From: Phytohabitans flavus
Lineage (GTDB): Bacteria; Actinomycetota; Actinomycetes; Mycobacteriales; Micromonosporaceae
DNA length: 64,000 nt
Assembly: GCF_011764545.1 (NCBI RefSeq)
Contig: NZ_AP022870.1
Span: forward strand, 1,472,001 to 1,536,000
Direction: 5' to 3'
Positions 23,605-36,599 of the stretch are shown piece by piece; positions within the stretch are counted from its first letter, which is position 1; each line of letters opens with the position of its first letter. A program made the translations under genes and the position numbers. Under the pieces are notes generated by a model that did no database searches, was not told the DNA's origin, and saw only the letters and a program-made list of their open reading frames with translations.

Positions 23605-23945
23605 CGCGCACGGCCGCCGAGCCGTCCTGAGCAAGGTCAAGACCGGCGAACTCGACGTCGAGGAGGCCACCCGGCTCCTCCTCGCGGGGACGGAGCCAGC
23701 GCCCGCGCCGGCGCCGCGGGACCGGGTCCTGGCCTGGCTGGCCGGGCTGGTCGCGGAGGAGGCACGGGTACCGGTGGAGCAGATCGTGCCCGAGGAGCGG
23801 CTGGACCGCCACGGGTTCGACTCGGTGATGGCGCTCAACCTTGTACGCGCGCTGGAGCGGGACCTGGGAAAGCTGCCAGCCACGCTGCTTTTCGAGTACC
23901 AGACGCCCGCCACCCTCGCGGACTACCTGCTGGACCGGCACGGCG
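20950..23945 (+). other. Module 4, split between proteins A and B: KS4-DH // ACP
   Basis: KS4 (Cys codon 21461, NTACSSS; HGTGT and NIGHT present) and a DH end protein A; the matching ACP (GFDSVMAL) opens protein B. The DH motif is HVVNEQRVLP, with Glu for the Gly of HxxxGxxxxP, while the second motif DGALQ is intact. No KR is present, so the DH has no hydroxyl made in its own module. It may act on an earlier substituent, cyclise, or be idle. Break at 23024-23028 falls inside the DH. Confidence 0.7.
23583..23596 (+). promoter_or_regulatory. Ribosome binding site setting the TTG start of PKS B
   Basis: GGAGG at 23583-23587 lies six bases upstream of TTG at 23594. The first residues (M)RTDAHGRRAVLSKV lead straight into a docking helix, and no ATG or GTG occurs in frame before that helix. 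The start overlaps the last eleven bases of PKS A. Confidence 0.65.
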
Positions 23946-26900
23946 AGGCGCTCGGCCGGCGCTTCGGCGCAACCTCCACCACCGGGGCCGGGCCGGTCGG
24001 AGGCGGTGCACCGCTGCCTGAACCGACGACCGTCGCGGCACCCGAAGGACCGCAAGAGCACAGCGACCACGTCGCGATCGTCGGGCTGAGTTGCCGGTTC
24101 CCGCTCGCCGACGACCTCGACGAGTTCTGGGCCAACCTCGCCGCCGGACGCGACTGCATCACCGAGGTACCGGCCAGTCGCTGGGACGTCGCGCGCCACT
24201 TCGACCCGGTACCGGGGAAGCCGGGCAAGACGTACAGCAGGTGGGGCGGCTTCATCCGCGACGTCGACGCCTTCGACAACGCCTTCTTCAGCATCTCTCC
24301 GCGCGAGGCAGAACGGATGGACCCGCAGGAACGACTGTTCCTGCAGGAGGTCTGGCACGCGTTGGAGGACGCCGGCCTGTCCCGCTCCCACCTGTCCGGT
24401 GCCGCCGTTGGCGTCTACGTCGGCGTCATGTACTCGCAGTACCAGCTGTACCAGGCGGAGCAGGCACTGTACGGAAACCCGCTGTACCTCGGCTCCTCGT
24501 ACGCCTCCATAGCCAACCGGGTCTCGCACTACTTCGACTTCCGCGGGCCGAGCCTGGCGCTGGACTCGATGTGCTCGTCCTCGCTGACCGCGCTGCACCT
24601 CGCCGCAGACGCGCTGCGCCGAGGCGCCATCACCGCGGCCGTCGTCGGCGGGGTGAACCTCACCATCCACCCGGCCAAGCACGCCGACCTCAGCCAGGGC
24701 CGGTTCGCCTCCACGGACGGCAGGTGCCGCAGCTTCGGCGCCGGCGGCGACGGGTACGTCCCGGGCGAAGGGATCGGCGTCGCGGTGCTCAAGCCGCTGT
24801 CCGCCGCGATCGCCGACGGTGACCGGGTGCACGCGGTCATCCTGGCCAGCGCGATCGGCCACGGCGGACGGACCAGCGGGTACAGCGTGCCGAACCCCGC
24901 CGAGCAGACCCGGCTGATCCGGGCGGCGCTGCGCGACGCGGGCGTGGACCCGGCCGACGTCGGATACGTCGAGGCGCACGGCACCGGTACCGCGCTGGGC
25001 GACCCGATCGAAGTGCGCGCGCTCGCCCAGGCGCTCGGCGCCCGGGCGTCGGGTACGCCCGCGTGCGCGATCGGCTCGGTGAAGTCCAACATCGGGCACC
25101 TCGAAGCCGCGGCGGGCATCGCCGGGCTCGTGAAGACCGTGCTGCAGATGCGGCACCGCACGCTCGCCCCCACGCTGCACGCCGACCCGCCCAACCCGCA
25201 CCTCGACCTCGACGCCGCCGGGCTGCGGGTACCGCGGTCGGTGGAGGACTGGACCCCGCCGGAGAGTGGGCTGCGGACCGCCGGGCTCAGCTCCTTCGGC
25301 GCTGGGGGCGCCAACGCCCACGTGGTCGTCCGCGAGTTCCGGCCGGCGCCCGCGCCCGCCCTTGCGCCCGGGCCGCAGCTGATCCTGCTCTCCGCCCAGA
25401 CCCCCGAGCGGCTGCGCACGGTCGCCGCCGGCCTGGCCGCCGAAGCGGACGCTCACACCGGTGGCGGCGCCGCGAGCTGGCTAGCCAGCGCCGCCTACAC
25501 GTTGCGGGTCGGGCGGGAGGCCCTTGACCACCGGCTGGCCCTGGTTACCGCCGACACCGCCGACCTCGGCCGCCGGCTACGCGCGTTCGCCGGCGCTGGA
25601 GCGGCCGGTGACCTCGTCGTCGGCACGGCGGACGGGTCGACCCGACCGGCGGAGGGCGACCAGACGCGCGTCGCCGATCTGCTGGCCCGCCGTGCCCTGG
25701 CCGAACTCGGCGAGCTGTGGGTGCGCGGGGCGGCCATCGATTGGTCCACACTGGACAGCCCGCGTCCACCCAAGACAACACTGCCCGGGTACCCGTTCCT
25801 GCGCGAGCGCCACTGGCCACGGCTGGCCGGGCCGCCGGATGCGGCGGTGTTTCCCCGGACGTCGTCGCATCCGCTGCTCCACCGCAACGAGTCCACCTTC
25901 CATCGGCAACGCTTCGTCACGTCGTTCGACGGAGCGTCCCCGCTGGTGCGCGACCACGAGGTGAACGGCCGCGCGCTGCTGCCGGCCGCCGCCGTGGTCG
26001 AGATGGTGCTCGCCGCCGGCCGCCGTTCCGGGCTGGCTGGGTCGCTACGCCTGCAGGACACGGTGCTGGAGGCGCCGATCGAGGTCCCGCCGGATGCGCG
26101 CTGCGAGATCGCCGTCGAGCTGGTCCAGGCGGAGCCCGGGATCAGCTTCACGGTCTCGGACCCCGACGGCCGGTCCGTGTACGCCCGGGGCCGGCTGGCC
26201 GCCGGCGCCAGTCCGGCGCCGGACAGGATCGACGTCGAGGCGCTGGCAGCGACCTGCGGCCCGCCGCTCGACGCCGAGACCTGCTACCGCACGCTGGCCG
26301 GAAACGGGCTGCGGTACGGGCGGGCGCTGCGTGTCCTCGACGACGTGCGGCTCGGCCAAGGTCGGGTACTGGCGCGGTTCCGGCTCCCCGAGCAGTCCGG
26401 CACCGCGCCGTACGAGGTGCATCCGGCGCTGCTGGACGGCGCGTTCCAGGCCCTGGTCGGCTTCCGCGTGGACGGACCGGGGCCTGCACGCGTTCCGTTC
26501 GTCATCGACGAGGTGGCCACCACCGGCACCGAGCCGCCCGGCACCGGCTGGATCCAGGTGACCGCGCGGGCGGCCGGCGGGCAAGCCGATGTGTTCGACC
26601 TCGCCGTCGCCGACGACAGCGGCCGGGTCGCCATCCGCGTCAGCGGCCTTGCCGTACGGCCGGCGGCCACCAAGCCACCGGCTACCCCGGCCACGACACC
26701 GTGGTGCTGCGGCCGGTCTGGCGACCCGCCCCGCTGCCCGACCTTGGAACAGCCACTCTGGACGGCGGGACCCTGCTCGTCTTCGACAGCGCCGACCTGG
26801 GCGACGAGATCCGCCGAACCTGGCCCGGGACCCGCGTCGTGGCGGTGCGGCCGGGCAACGGTTGGGAGCGGACAGACGGTGACCGTTACCGGATCGACCC

Positions 26901-29900
26901 CGCCGATCCCGGCCAGTACCACCGCCTGCTGGAGAACGTGGCGGCGGCGCCGGATTCGCCGCTGGGCATCGTCCACGCCTGGTCGTACGCGGCGCCGAGC
27001 GCGGACTCCGCGGTAACCGAGGAGCACCTGACGTTCGGTTTTGGTTCCCTCCTCGTGCTGTACAGCACGCTGGCCAACCGCTCGTCGACCGCCCCGATCC
27101 GTCTGGTCTACGCGCATCCGCCCGGCGCGCCGGCGTATGCGGCGCTGGGCTCCTTCCACCGGGTCATGACCACAGAACACCCCTCGTACCGCGCCAGCAC
27201 CGTGGAGCTGCCCGTCGAGGACGGGCTGCGGCGCTGGCCCGAGACCGCGTCACGCCGGCTGCTCGCGGAGCTGGCCGCCACCTCCGCGGGCGGCGACCAG
27301 GTGCGCTACGGCGACAGCGGCCGGCAGACGCTCGAGCTCGCCGAGCACACTCTCGCGGGTGGTCCACCACCGGCCCAGGGCGGCGTGTACCTCCTAACCG
27401 GCGCCCTCGGCGGGTTGGGCCGGATCGTCGCCCGGCACCTCGCGCAGCGGCGGCAGGCCCGGTTGGTATTGAGCGGCCGCTCAGCGCTCGACCAGCGCGG
27501 CGCCGACTTTCTACGGGAACTGGAAACGGCCGGCGGCAGAGCCGTCTACCTCGCCGCGGACTGCGCCACCGAGGAGGGCGCGCGCCTGCTCGTCGATGAG
27601 GCGGTGTCCCGCTTCGGCCGGCTGGACGGCGTCGTGCACCTGGCCGGCGTGCTGCGCGACGGGCTGCTCATCGGCAAGCGACCCGGGGACGCGGACGCGG
27701 TGCTCGCGCCGAAGGTCTGGGGCGCGTACCACCTCGACCGCGCCACGCGCGACCTTCCGCTGGACTTCTTCGCGATGTACTCCTCGGCGACCTCCGTCAT
27801 GGGCGTGACCGGGCAGAGCGACTACGCGTACGCCAACGGCTTCCTGAACTGGTTCGCGGGCTGGCGCGAGGAGCGGCGCCGGGCCGGCGAGCGGTCCGGG
27901 GCGAGCGTTGCCGTGGCGTGGCCGCTCTGGCAATCCGACGGTATGGACGTGAACGGCGCCAGCAAGGCCTGGATCGAGGAGAACCTCGGGTGGGTGCCGC
28001 TGCCTCCCGAGCCGGGCACCGCGTTGTTCGAGGCGTCGCTGCACCAAGGCGCGACTCAGCTGACCGTCTTCCACGGCCACCGGGAGCGGATCCTGCGCAC
28101 GGTCGGCCTCGCCCGGCCGCTCGACGCCGCGCCGCAGCCGCCCGTTGAGGTCACCACTGACGCGCCACAGGGCGTCGGTATCGACACGGCCGCCGGACGG
28201 GCGCTGCTCGCGCACCTGCGGCAGATCGTCGCCGAGCAGCTGAAGCTCCCCATCGACCGGCTGGACCCGCGCGCCCGCTTCGAGCGGCTCGGCTTGGAGT
28301 CCGTGATGGTCATGAACGTCACGAGCCGGCTAGGCGAGGTCTTCGGCGACCTGCCCAAGACGCTGTTCTTCGAGTACCAGACGCTGGCCGACCTCACTCG
28401 GCACCTACTGGACCGGTACCCGGCCGCGGTGCGAGCCCGGTTCGGCACGGCCGAACCGGTCGTCCCGGACCTCGGCCGGCCACCGGCCGGCGAGGCCGTG
28501 CGTCCGGTGCGGCGGGAGCCCGGCCCGATGGGCGACCGCGACGAGCCGATCGCGGTCGTCGGGCTGAGCGGCCGGTACCCGATGGCCAGGACGCTCGACG
28601 AGTTCTGGGAGAACCTGAGGCAGGGACGGGACTGCATCACGGAAATACCCGCCAGCCGCTGGAACCACGACCTCTACTTCGCACCGGGCGCCAGCGACGC
28701 CGCGAAGGCGTACTGCAAGTGGGGCGGCTTCCTCGACGGCGTCGACGAGTTCGACCCGCTGTTCTTCGGCATCTCGCCGCACGAGGCGCGACTGATGGAC
28801 CCACAGGAGCGGCTGTTCCTGCAGACCGCGTGGCACACGCTGGAGGACGCCGGGTACGCCCGGGCGGCCCTGAACGGCAGTCGGGTCGGCGTGTTCGTCG
28901 GCGTGATGTACAACCAGTACCAGCTCTACGGCGCCGGTGAAGCGATGCAGGCCCGCGGGTTCGTACCCAGCTCGCTGGCCGCCTCGGTGGCCAACCGGGT
29001 CTCGTACGTGCTCGGGCTGACCGGGCCCAGCCTCGCGCTGGACACCATGTGCTCGTCGTCGCTGACCGCGCTGCATCTCGCCTGTGCCAGCATCCGCACC
29101 GGCGACTGCGACCAGGCGCTGGCCGGCGGCGTAAACGCGATCCTGCACCCGAACCGGTACCTGCAACTGAGCCAGGCCCGGTTCGCCTCCACCGACGGCC
29201 GCTGCCGCAGCTTCGGGCTGGGCGGCGACGGCTACGTGCCGGGCGAGGGCGTCGGCGCGGTACTGCTGAAACGGCTGTCGCGCGCCGAGGCCGACGGCGA
29301 CCACATCTACGGCCTGATCCGCGGCTCAGCGCTCAACCACGGCGGGCGCAGCAACGGTTACACCGTGCCCACGCCGGTCGCCCAGGCGCAGGTGGTCGCC
29401 GAGGCGCTGGCCCGGGCGGGCGTCCACCCGGACGCCATCGGGTACGTCGAGGCGCACGGCACCGGCACCGCCCTCGGCGACCCGATCGAAATCGACGGGC
29501 TCGCCAAAGCGTTTGCGGCGGCCGGGTCGAGCCGAACGGCACCGTGCCCGATCGGGTCGGTCAAGTCGAATATCGGGCATCTGGAAAGCGCCGCTGGCAT
29601 CGCGGGCATCACCAAGGTGTTGCTGCAGTTCCAGCACGGCGAACTGGTGCCCTCGCTGCACGCCGAGCAGCTCAACCCGAACATCCGGTTCGCGGACGCG
29701 CCGTTGCGGGTACAGCGTGCCGGCGAGCCGTGGCCCGCCCGCACGGCGGAAGGGCGACCGCTTCCCCGGATCGCCTCGGTCAGCTCTTTCGGCGCGGGCG
29801 GGGCCAACGCTCATGTCGTGCTGCAGGACTACCCGGCCGGCGCAGTGCCGCCGAATCCCGCGGGGACCGGGGCCCGGGAGCTTGTCGTGCTTTCCGCGCG

Positions 29901-32900
29901 CACCGCCGGGCAGTTGCGGGTGCTGGCGCGCGACCTCGCGGACCGGATCGACCCGCCGCCGGCACCGGCCGCCGCACCGCCGGTGGACGCCGCGTTGCTG
30001 GACCGCGTCCGCGCCGCGTCCGCCCAGATACTCGGCATAGCGCCTGCCGAGATCGACCTCGACGAGGACTTCGAGAGCCTCGGCTTCGACGGCCTGGGAC
30101 GGATCGAGTTGGCCGAACGGGTTCGTCGTGGCGGCCAAGGACCGACCGGTTTGGAAAGCTGCGCCAACCTGCGCGAGATGGCCGCCCGGCTGGCACCGTA
30201 CACAGTAGAGAGCCGCCCCGGCGTGCCGACCGCCGCGCCAGCGCCGTCGCTCCGCGACATTGCGTACACCCTCGCTGTCGGTCGCGAGCCGCAGCGGGAG
30301 CGCCTGGGCGTCGTGGCCGGTGGCGCCGCGGACCTGGCGGGCAGGCTGCGCGCCTTCTGCGCGGGTCGGGCCGCCGACGGGGTGCACGCCGGGCAGGTAT
30401 CCGCGCCGGACAGCCCGCTCGACACGCTGTTCGACGGCACCGCGGGGAGTCGTTTCTGGCCGCCCTGCGAGCGGCCGGCGACCTCGACAAGCTGGCGCGG
30501 CTCTGGGTCTCCGGCACTGACGGGGCCGCCGCACCCACGGCCGGCGACAGCCCGGCGCGCCGGGTGCCGTTGCCCACGTACCCGTTCGCCCGTGAACGGT
30601 ACTGGTTGCCCGAACCCGGCGCGGCGGATGAAGCCGATGTGCCGGTGCGGCCAGCGGCGGCACCTGCCGCAGCCTCAGAACAGCCCGCGGAGCGACCCTC
30701 CCGGACTGGCGAGGACCCCGTGGAGCGACCCTCCCGGACCGACCAGGAAGCTCCCGCCATGGCATCGACGCCCCCGCTCGAAGCCGTACGGTCCACCCTC
30801 GACTGGAACCGTGCGCACCGAGCCATCGTCGATGCCATGGCGGGGGTGCTGGAGATACCAGCCGAGGAGTTCGGGCTCGACATCCCGCACACCGACCTCG
30901 GTGTGGACTCTGTGCTCGCCGTGTCCATTGTGGACCGGATCAACGAGGACCTCGGCAGCGAGCTGAAGCCCACCGACTTCTTCAACTACGCGACCCTGCG
31001 CAAGCTCACCGACCACGTGGCGCAGGCCGCGCCGGCAACATCTGCGCCATTACCCGAACCGGAGCGGCCGGTGCGGGAGCCAGCGCCCGCCCCAGCGCAA
31101 CCGGCGGTCACCGCCCAGGACATCGCCGTCATCGGTATGTCCGGGAGGTTTTCCCAGGCACGCAACCTCGACGAGCTGTGGGCGAACCTGCTCGCCGGCA
31201 CCGATGCGGTCAGGGAGATCCCGGCCAGGCGCTGGGACGTCGCCCGGCACTGGGACCCTGACCCGGGCGCGCCCGGCAAGACGTACAGCAAGTGGGGCTC
31301 GGTACTGGAGGACATCGACAAGTTCGATCCGGACTTCTTCGGCATCTCGCCACGCGAGGCGCGGCTGATGGACCCGCAGCAGCGGCTCTACCTCATGGAG
31401 GCGTGGCGCGCTCTGGAGGACGCCGGGTATCCGGACCGGGCCCTCGACGGCGTCGAGTGCCACGCCTTCGTCGGTACCTCCGCAGGCGACTACCAGCAAC
31501 TGCTGCACGCCGCCGGTACACCCGTCGAGGGGTACACGTTTATGGGCTCGCACCCGGCGGTGCTGGCATCCAGGCTCTCGTACCATCTGAACCTGCGCGG
31601 CCCCAGCCTCGCTGTCGACACCTCCTGCTCGTCGTCGCTGATGGCCGTCCACCTCGCATGCGAGGCGCTGCGCGACGGCCGCGCCGAGCTGGCGGTGGCC
31701 GGCGGGGTGGCCGCCCTTAACACGCCCGAACTGCACATCCTCGCTAGCAAGGCGGGCATGCTCTCGCCCCGCGGCCGGTGCCGGGCCTTCGACGACGGCG
31801 CGGACGGCTTCGTGCCGGGCGAGGGCGTGGGCGTCGTCGTCCTCAAGCGCCTGGCCGACGCGATTCGCGACGGGGATCCCATTCACGGCGTCATCGCCGC
31901 TTCGGGCGCCAACCAGGACGGCCGGACCAACGGCCTCACCGCACCCAGCGCACCGTCGCAGGCGGCGTTGCTACGGTCGGTGTACGAGCGGTTCGGCGTC
32001 GACCCGGGGCAGATCGGTTACGTGGAATGCCACGGCACCGGTACCCGGCTCGGCGACCCCATCGAGGTGGAGGCACTCACCCAGGCCTTCCGCGGGTTCA
32101 CCCAGCGGCGCGGGTACTGCGCCGTCGGCTCCATCAAGTCCAACCTCGGCCACACACTGACCGTCGCCGGCATCGCCGGCCTGCTGAAGACCCTGCTGTG
32201 CCTCAAGCACCGCACGCTGGTGCCGTCGCTGCACTTCGACGTGGCCAACCGGCACATCCCCTTCGCCGACAGCCCGTTCTACGTCAACACCGAGGTGCGC
32301 GCCTGGGAGCCGGACGGCGGCGCGGCGCGGCTCGGCGCGGTCAGCTCGTTCGGCTTCAGCGGCACCAACGTGCACGCCGTGGTGCGCGAGGCGCCGGCAC
32401 CGGCGGCCCGGCCCGCCGAGCGACCCGGCCAGGCCCGGCTCTGCCTAGTGTCCGCGAAGACCCCGGCCGCGCTCGCCGAGCAGCTCGACGAGCTGGCCGG
32501 GTGGTTGGCCACGCACGGGCGGCGGCACGAGTGGCGGGACATCGCGCACACGTTGGGCGCCGGCCGCTCCCACTTCCCGGTCCGCGCCGCGTTCGCGGCC
32601 ACCGATCCGGGCGACCTGCATGACCAGATCAGGGCCTGGCAGCGCGCGGGCCGCACCGGCAGCCCGCCCATGACCGCACCGGGCACGCTCGGCGACGCGG
32701 CCCGCCGCTACCTCGCCGGCGGCGAGGTCGCGTGGGAAGCGCTGAACGGCGTCGAGCCGGCCCGGCGGATACCCATGCCCACGTACCCGTTCGCCCGGGA
32801 GAGCTACTGGGTTCCCGGCGCCGCCGCACCAGCGGCCGGTAACGGCACCGGCGGCGAACGGGTGTTCCCACACCGCCTGCACCCCGACCTGCCGCTCGTC

Positions 32901-35900
32901 CGCGACCACATCGTGGACCGGCGGCCGCTGCTCCCGGCGGCCGGGCACCTGGAGCTACTGCATGACGGGCTGCGCGAGGTGCTCGGCGGCGAACCGGTGA
33001 CGCTCACCCGCCTGGTCTGGCTGCGGCCGGTCTTCGTCACCGGTGAGTGCACCGTCAACGTGGTGATCTGGCCCGGTACCGAGGCCGGGCGGTACGCGTT
33101 CGAGGTGCGCAGCACCGGCCCGGACGGGGCCGTCCAGGTACACAGCCGGGGTGAGGCGCGGACCGGCGCGGGCCATGACGAGGCGACCGACCTGCCGGCC
33201 CTGCGCGCCCGCTGCCCACAGTGGACAGAGGCGGAGCGGCACTACGCCCGGTTCACCCAGATCGGCGTGCTGTACGGTCCACACTTCACCACCGTCGAGG
33301 AAATCCAGCACAACGAAGCTGAGGCGCTGGCCACACTGATTCGCCGCGGCACCGGCGGCCCGCTGCCCGCCAGTGTGCTCGACGGTGCGATCCAGTCGGT
33401 CGCCGCCCTGCAGCCCGACACCGAGGGGCAGCGGCCGTACGTACCGTTCGCGATCGACGAGGTACACCTCATGCGGCCGGTGCCGGAGCACAGCTTCGCG
33501 TACGTGCGCCAGGTCAAGCCCGGCGAGTGCGACGTGTCCATCGTGGATGGCGAGGGCCAGCCCTGTGTCACCATCCGGGGCTGTCTTACCGGGAGCTGAA
33601 GGAGCCGGTGCGCACCCGCCTGTACACGCCGCGGTGGCGGGAGCTCGATCCGCCGGCGACGGCGGCCACGACCGAGCCCGGCAGCGTTCTCGTGGTCGCG
33701 CCGTCCCGCGACCATGGCCTCGCCGAGCGCCTCATCGGCCAGTACCGCCCGGGCATCGGGCACGTCGTGCGGCTGCGACTCGGCGAGGCACCGGACGCCC
33801 TGGCCGATCGGCTTGGCCGGGTACCGCCGCCCTCGCGCGTGTACTTCCTGGGCGGCTTGGACGACGGGCTCGACGGCGCCGGCTGGGACTCGCTCGACGC
33901 GGTGGAGCGCGCGCAGGAGTTGGGCGTGCTGTCCCTGTTCCGCGTGGTGACGTCAATGCTGGCGGCGGGCGGGAGCGAGCGGCCGGTCGAGCTGATCTCG
34001 GTCACCGCCCACGCGCACGGCGTCGACGAGCGAGGGCCACTCCGCCCGTTCAGCGCCGCCGTCTTCGGCCTGACCCGATCGCTGGCCAAGGAGCAGAGCT
34101 CCTGGCGGGTCGGCTGCGTCGACGTGGCCACCGCCGACCTGACCGGGAACAGCGCCGGCGCGGTCGCCGCCGCGCTGGCCGCCGAGCCTGGCCACCCGGA
34201 CGGCAACGAGGTGGTGCTGCGCGAGGGGCGCCGGTGGACGCTGGTGCTGAGCGAGGCCGAGCAGGTGGCACCACCTGCCGAGCCGCCGTTCCGGCGCGGC
34301 GGCACGTACCTGATCCTCGGCGGCGCCGGCGGGATCGGCGCGGAATTGGCGGTGCACCTTGCCCGCCGGGCCGCCGCGAACGTCGCCCTGCTGGGCCGGC
34401 GGCCGCTGAACCCCGAGATCCAGCGCCAGCTCGACCGGGTCGCCGCCGCTGGCGGCAGCGCCGCGTACTTCGCGGTCGACGCGGGCGACGACACCGGCAT
34501 GGCGGCCACGGTGGCGGCGGTGCGCGCACGCTTCGGGCCGGTACACGGCGCCTTCCACTCGGCCCTGGTGCTGCGCGACGAGCGGCTCGACGCCATGGAC
34601 GAGGCCACGTTCACGGCGGTGCTGGCGCCGAAGGTACGGGGCGCCGTCGTGCTTGCCCGGGCGTTGCGCGAGGAGCCGCTGGACTTCCTCACGTTCTTCT
34701 CCTCCGCCCAGTCGTTCAGCGGCAACCCCGGACAGGCGAACTACGCCGCCGCGTGCACCTTCAAGGACGCGTTCGCCGCCCACCTGCGCGGCACCGGGGT
34801 ACCGGTCCACGTGGTCAACTGGGGGTACTGGGGCGAGGTCGGCATCGTGGCCAAGGCCGCCTACCGCCAACGAATGGCGTCGGTCGGCGTGCACTCGATC
34901 GACGCCGCGGAGGGCATGCGGGCCGTCGAGGCCGTACTCGCCAACCGCCTGCCACAGGCGATGGTGCTCAAGGCCGAGCAGCGGGTCCTGGAGCGCTTCG
35001 GAGTGCGGGAAAGCGGCCCGCCACAACCCGCGCCGGCCGCGGCTGACCCGCGCCGCGGCGCCGGCTGGGATCCGCTCGGCGGCCGGGCATTGGACGCCGC
35101 ACCCGACGGGGACCGGCTACTGGCCGCTCACCGCCGGCTGGACGACCTCGGTGCGGCGCTGCTGCTGGCCGCACTCCAGCGGATGGGCGCGTTCGAGAGC
35201 CCGGGCGAGCGGCGGCCGGCAGCCACCCTGGCAGCCGCGCTGGCCGTCGCCCCGAGCCACGCACGCCTGTTCCCGACACTGCTCGACATCCTCGTCGCGG
35301 CCGGCTACCTGACACGCGACGGGCAGTGGCTGACCGCGACCAGGGCGGTGTCCGGCATGGCCGCCCGGGACCTGACCACAGAGGGCCAGGAGGTTGCCGC
35401 GCGGAACCCGGAAGTGGCCGCTCACGTGGACCTGCTGAGCACCTGCCTCGACCGGTACCCGGAGCTGCTGCGCGGCGACGTGGACGCCACCGCGGTCATG
35501 TTCCCGAGCGCGTCGGCGAGCAAGGTGGAGGGCGTCTACCGGGGCGACCCGCTCGCCGACCGGCTCAACGCGCTGGCGGCCCGCGCGGTCGCCGCGTACG
35601 TCGACGGGAACGACGGCACCGACCAGGTGCGGGTGCTGGAAATCGGCGCGGGTACCGGCGGTACCAGCGCGAGTGTCCTCGCGGCGCTGCGCGACAGCGG
35701 CGACCGGGTGCGGTACGTGTACACGGACATCTCGCTGGGCTTCCTACGCCACGGGCGCCGGTTGTTCGGCGCCGAACACCCGTTCGTGGAGTTCCGCCGC
35801 CTCGACATCGAGAGCGACCCGGCCACACAGGGCTTCCCGGCCGGCGGTTTCGACGTGGTGGTCGCGGCCAACGTCCTGCACGCGACCCGGGACCTGCGCG

Positions 35901-36599
35901 AGACCCTGGACCACGTCCGGTACCTGCTCAAGGGCGGCGGCAGGCTGGTGCTGAGCGAGACGACCGCGTTCAGCCCGTTCGCCACGCTCACCTTCGGGTT
36001 GCTGGATGGCTGGTGGCGCGCCACCGACCCCGAGCTGCGGGTGCCCGGTTCCCCGCTGGCCGACGTGCCGACCTGGACCGGGCTGCTGCGCGACGCGGGA
36101 TTGGGCCGTACCGCCGTGCTCTCACCCGCGGAGGTCGTTCAAGACGAGATGGGCCAGTACGTGCTGGTCGCCGAGCGCACGCCGGGGATGCCACAGCGAC
36201 GGCGGATCGGGCGGAGACCCGGCGGATCCTGTCGTCGACGGTCGCCGAAGTGCTCGGCCGGGAGAGCGACGACCTCGATCCGGACCGGCCGTTCACCGAG
36301 TACGGCGTGGACTCCATCATCCTCGTCGAGCTGGTGAACACCCTGAACGCACGGTTGGGGACCGACCTCAAACCGACCGCCCTGTTCGACCACCCGACGC
36401 TCGCCGAGCTCACGGACCACGTGTGCGCCGGCAGCACCGGCACGGACGGCGGGCACCGCGGCAAGGCCAACGGCAAGCGAAACGGACACGGCACGACGCC
36501 GACCGAGACCGTATCCGGCGACGCGGATCTGTTGCAGCGGCTCGCCGCCGGCGAAATGAGCATCGACGACGCACTGGCGAAGCTGGGGGCGTGCCATGA
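23594..36599 (+). CDS. Trans-AT polyketide synthase B (ACP4 and modules 5-7; five frameshifts)
   Basis: Repaired length is 4336 residues. Domain order: docking helix-ACP4, KS5-DH-KR-ACP, KS6-[dead ACP]-ACP, KS7-DH-KR-cMT-ACP, docking segment. All three KSs keep Cys and both His. No AT is encoded; linkers such as LPTYPFARERYW mark AT docking. The TTG start at 23594 is chosen from the GGAGG before it. One base is missing in each of the runs 26685-26688 (C), 30444-30447, 33577-33580, 36184-36187 and 36585-36589 (G). Restoring the last one turns the C-terminus into AKLGGVP followed by a stop that overlaps the next start as ATGA, strong support for the repair. The terminal segments GELDVEEATRLLL and GEMSIDDALAKL resemble each other and the ends of A and C, which suggests matching docking elements. 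Confidence 0.92.
24062..28430 (+). other. Module 5: KS5-DH-KR-ACP
   Basis: KS5 Cys codon is 24572 (DSMCSSS). DH has HEVNGRALLP and DGAFQ, both canonical. KR core starts near 27382 (TGALGGLG, YSSATSV, SDYAYAN). ACP reads LGLESVMVMN, with Glu in place of the usual Asp before the carrier Ser. Missing C at 26685-26688 falls in the DH-KR linker. Predicted: unsaturated extension. Confidence 0.78.
28535..31035 (+). other. Module 6: KS6-[dead ACP]-ACP
   Basis: KS6 Cys codon is 29050 (DTMCSSS), with EAHGTGT and NIGHLESA intact. The ACP-like insert (about 29983-30200) reads GFDGLG, with Gly in place of the carrier Ser. No reductive domain follows. The working ACP (LGVDSVLAV) is preceded by AGGAAG (30745-30750) and an in-frame ATG at 30759. 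An 18-bp direct repeat (30689-30706 and 30722-30739) encodes ERPSRT twice in the linker. Predicted: unreduced beta-keto group unless a trans enzyme acts. Confidence 0.75.
31115..36435 (+). other. Module 7: KS7-DH-KR-cMT-ACP
   Basis: KS7 Cys codon is 31626 (DTSCSSS). The first His motif is ECHGTGT rather than EAHGTGT. DH motif is HIVDRRPLLP, with Arg for the Gly, while DGAIQ is intact. KR is complete (GGAGGIG, FFSSAQS, ANYAAAC). cMT has LEIGAGTGGTS near 35640. ACP has YGVDSII. Missing G at 33577-33580 (end of DH) and 36184-36187 (cMT-ACP linker). Predicted: alpha-methylated, beta-hydroxy or dehydrated. Confidence 0.75.

Noticed and set aside
30689..30739. 18-bp direct repeat as a mobile-element or attachment site
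   Set aside because: It is in frame with a 33-bp period inside a Pro/Ser/Arg linker between KS6 and ACP6, typical of linker slippage duplication; no integrase or target duplication is near.
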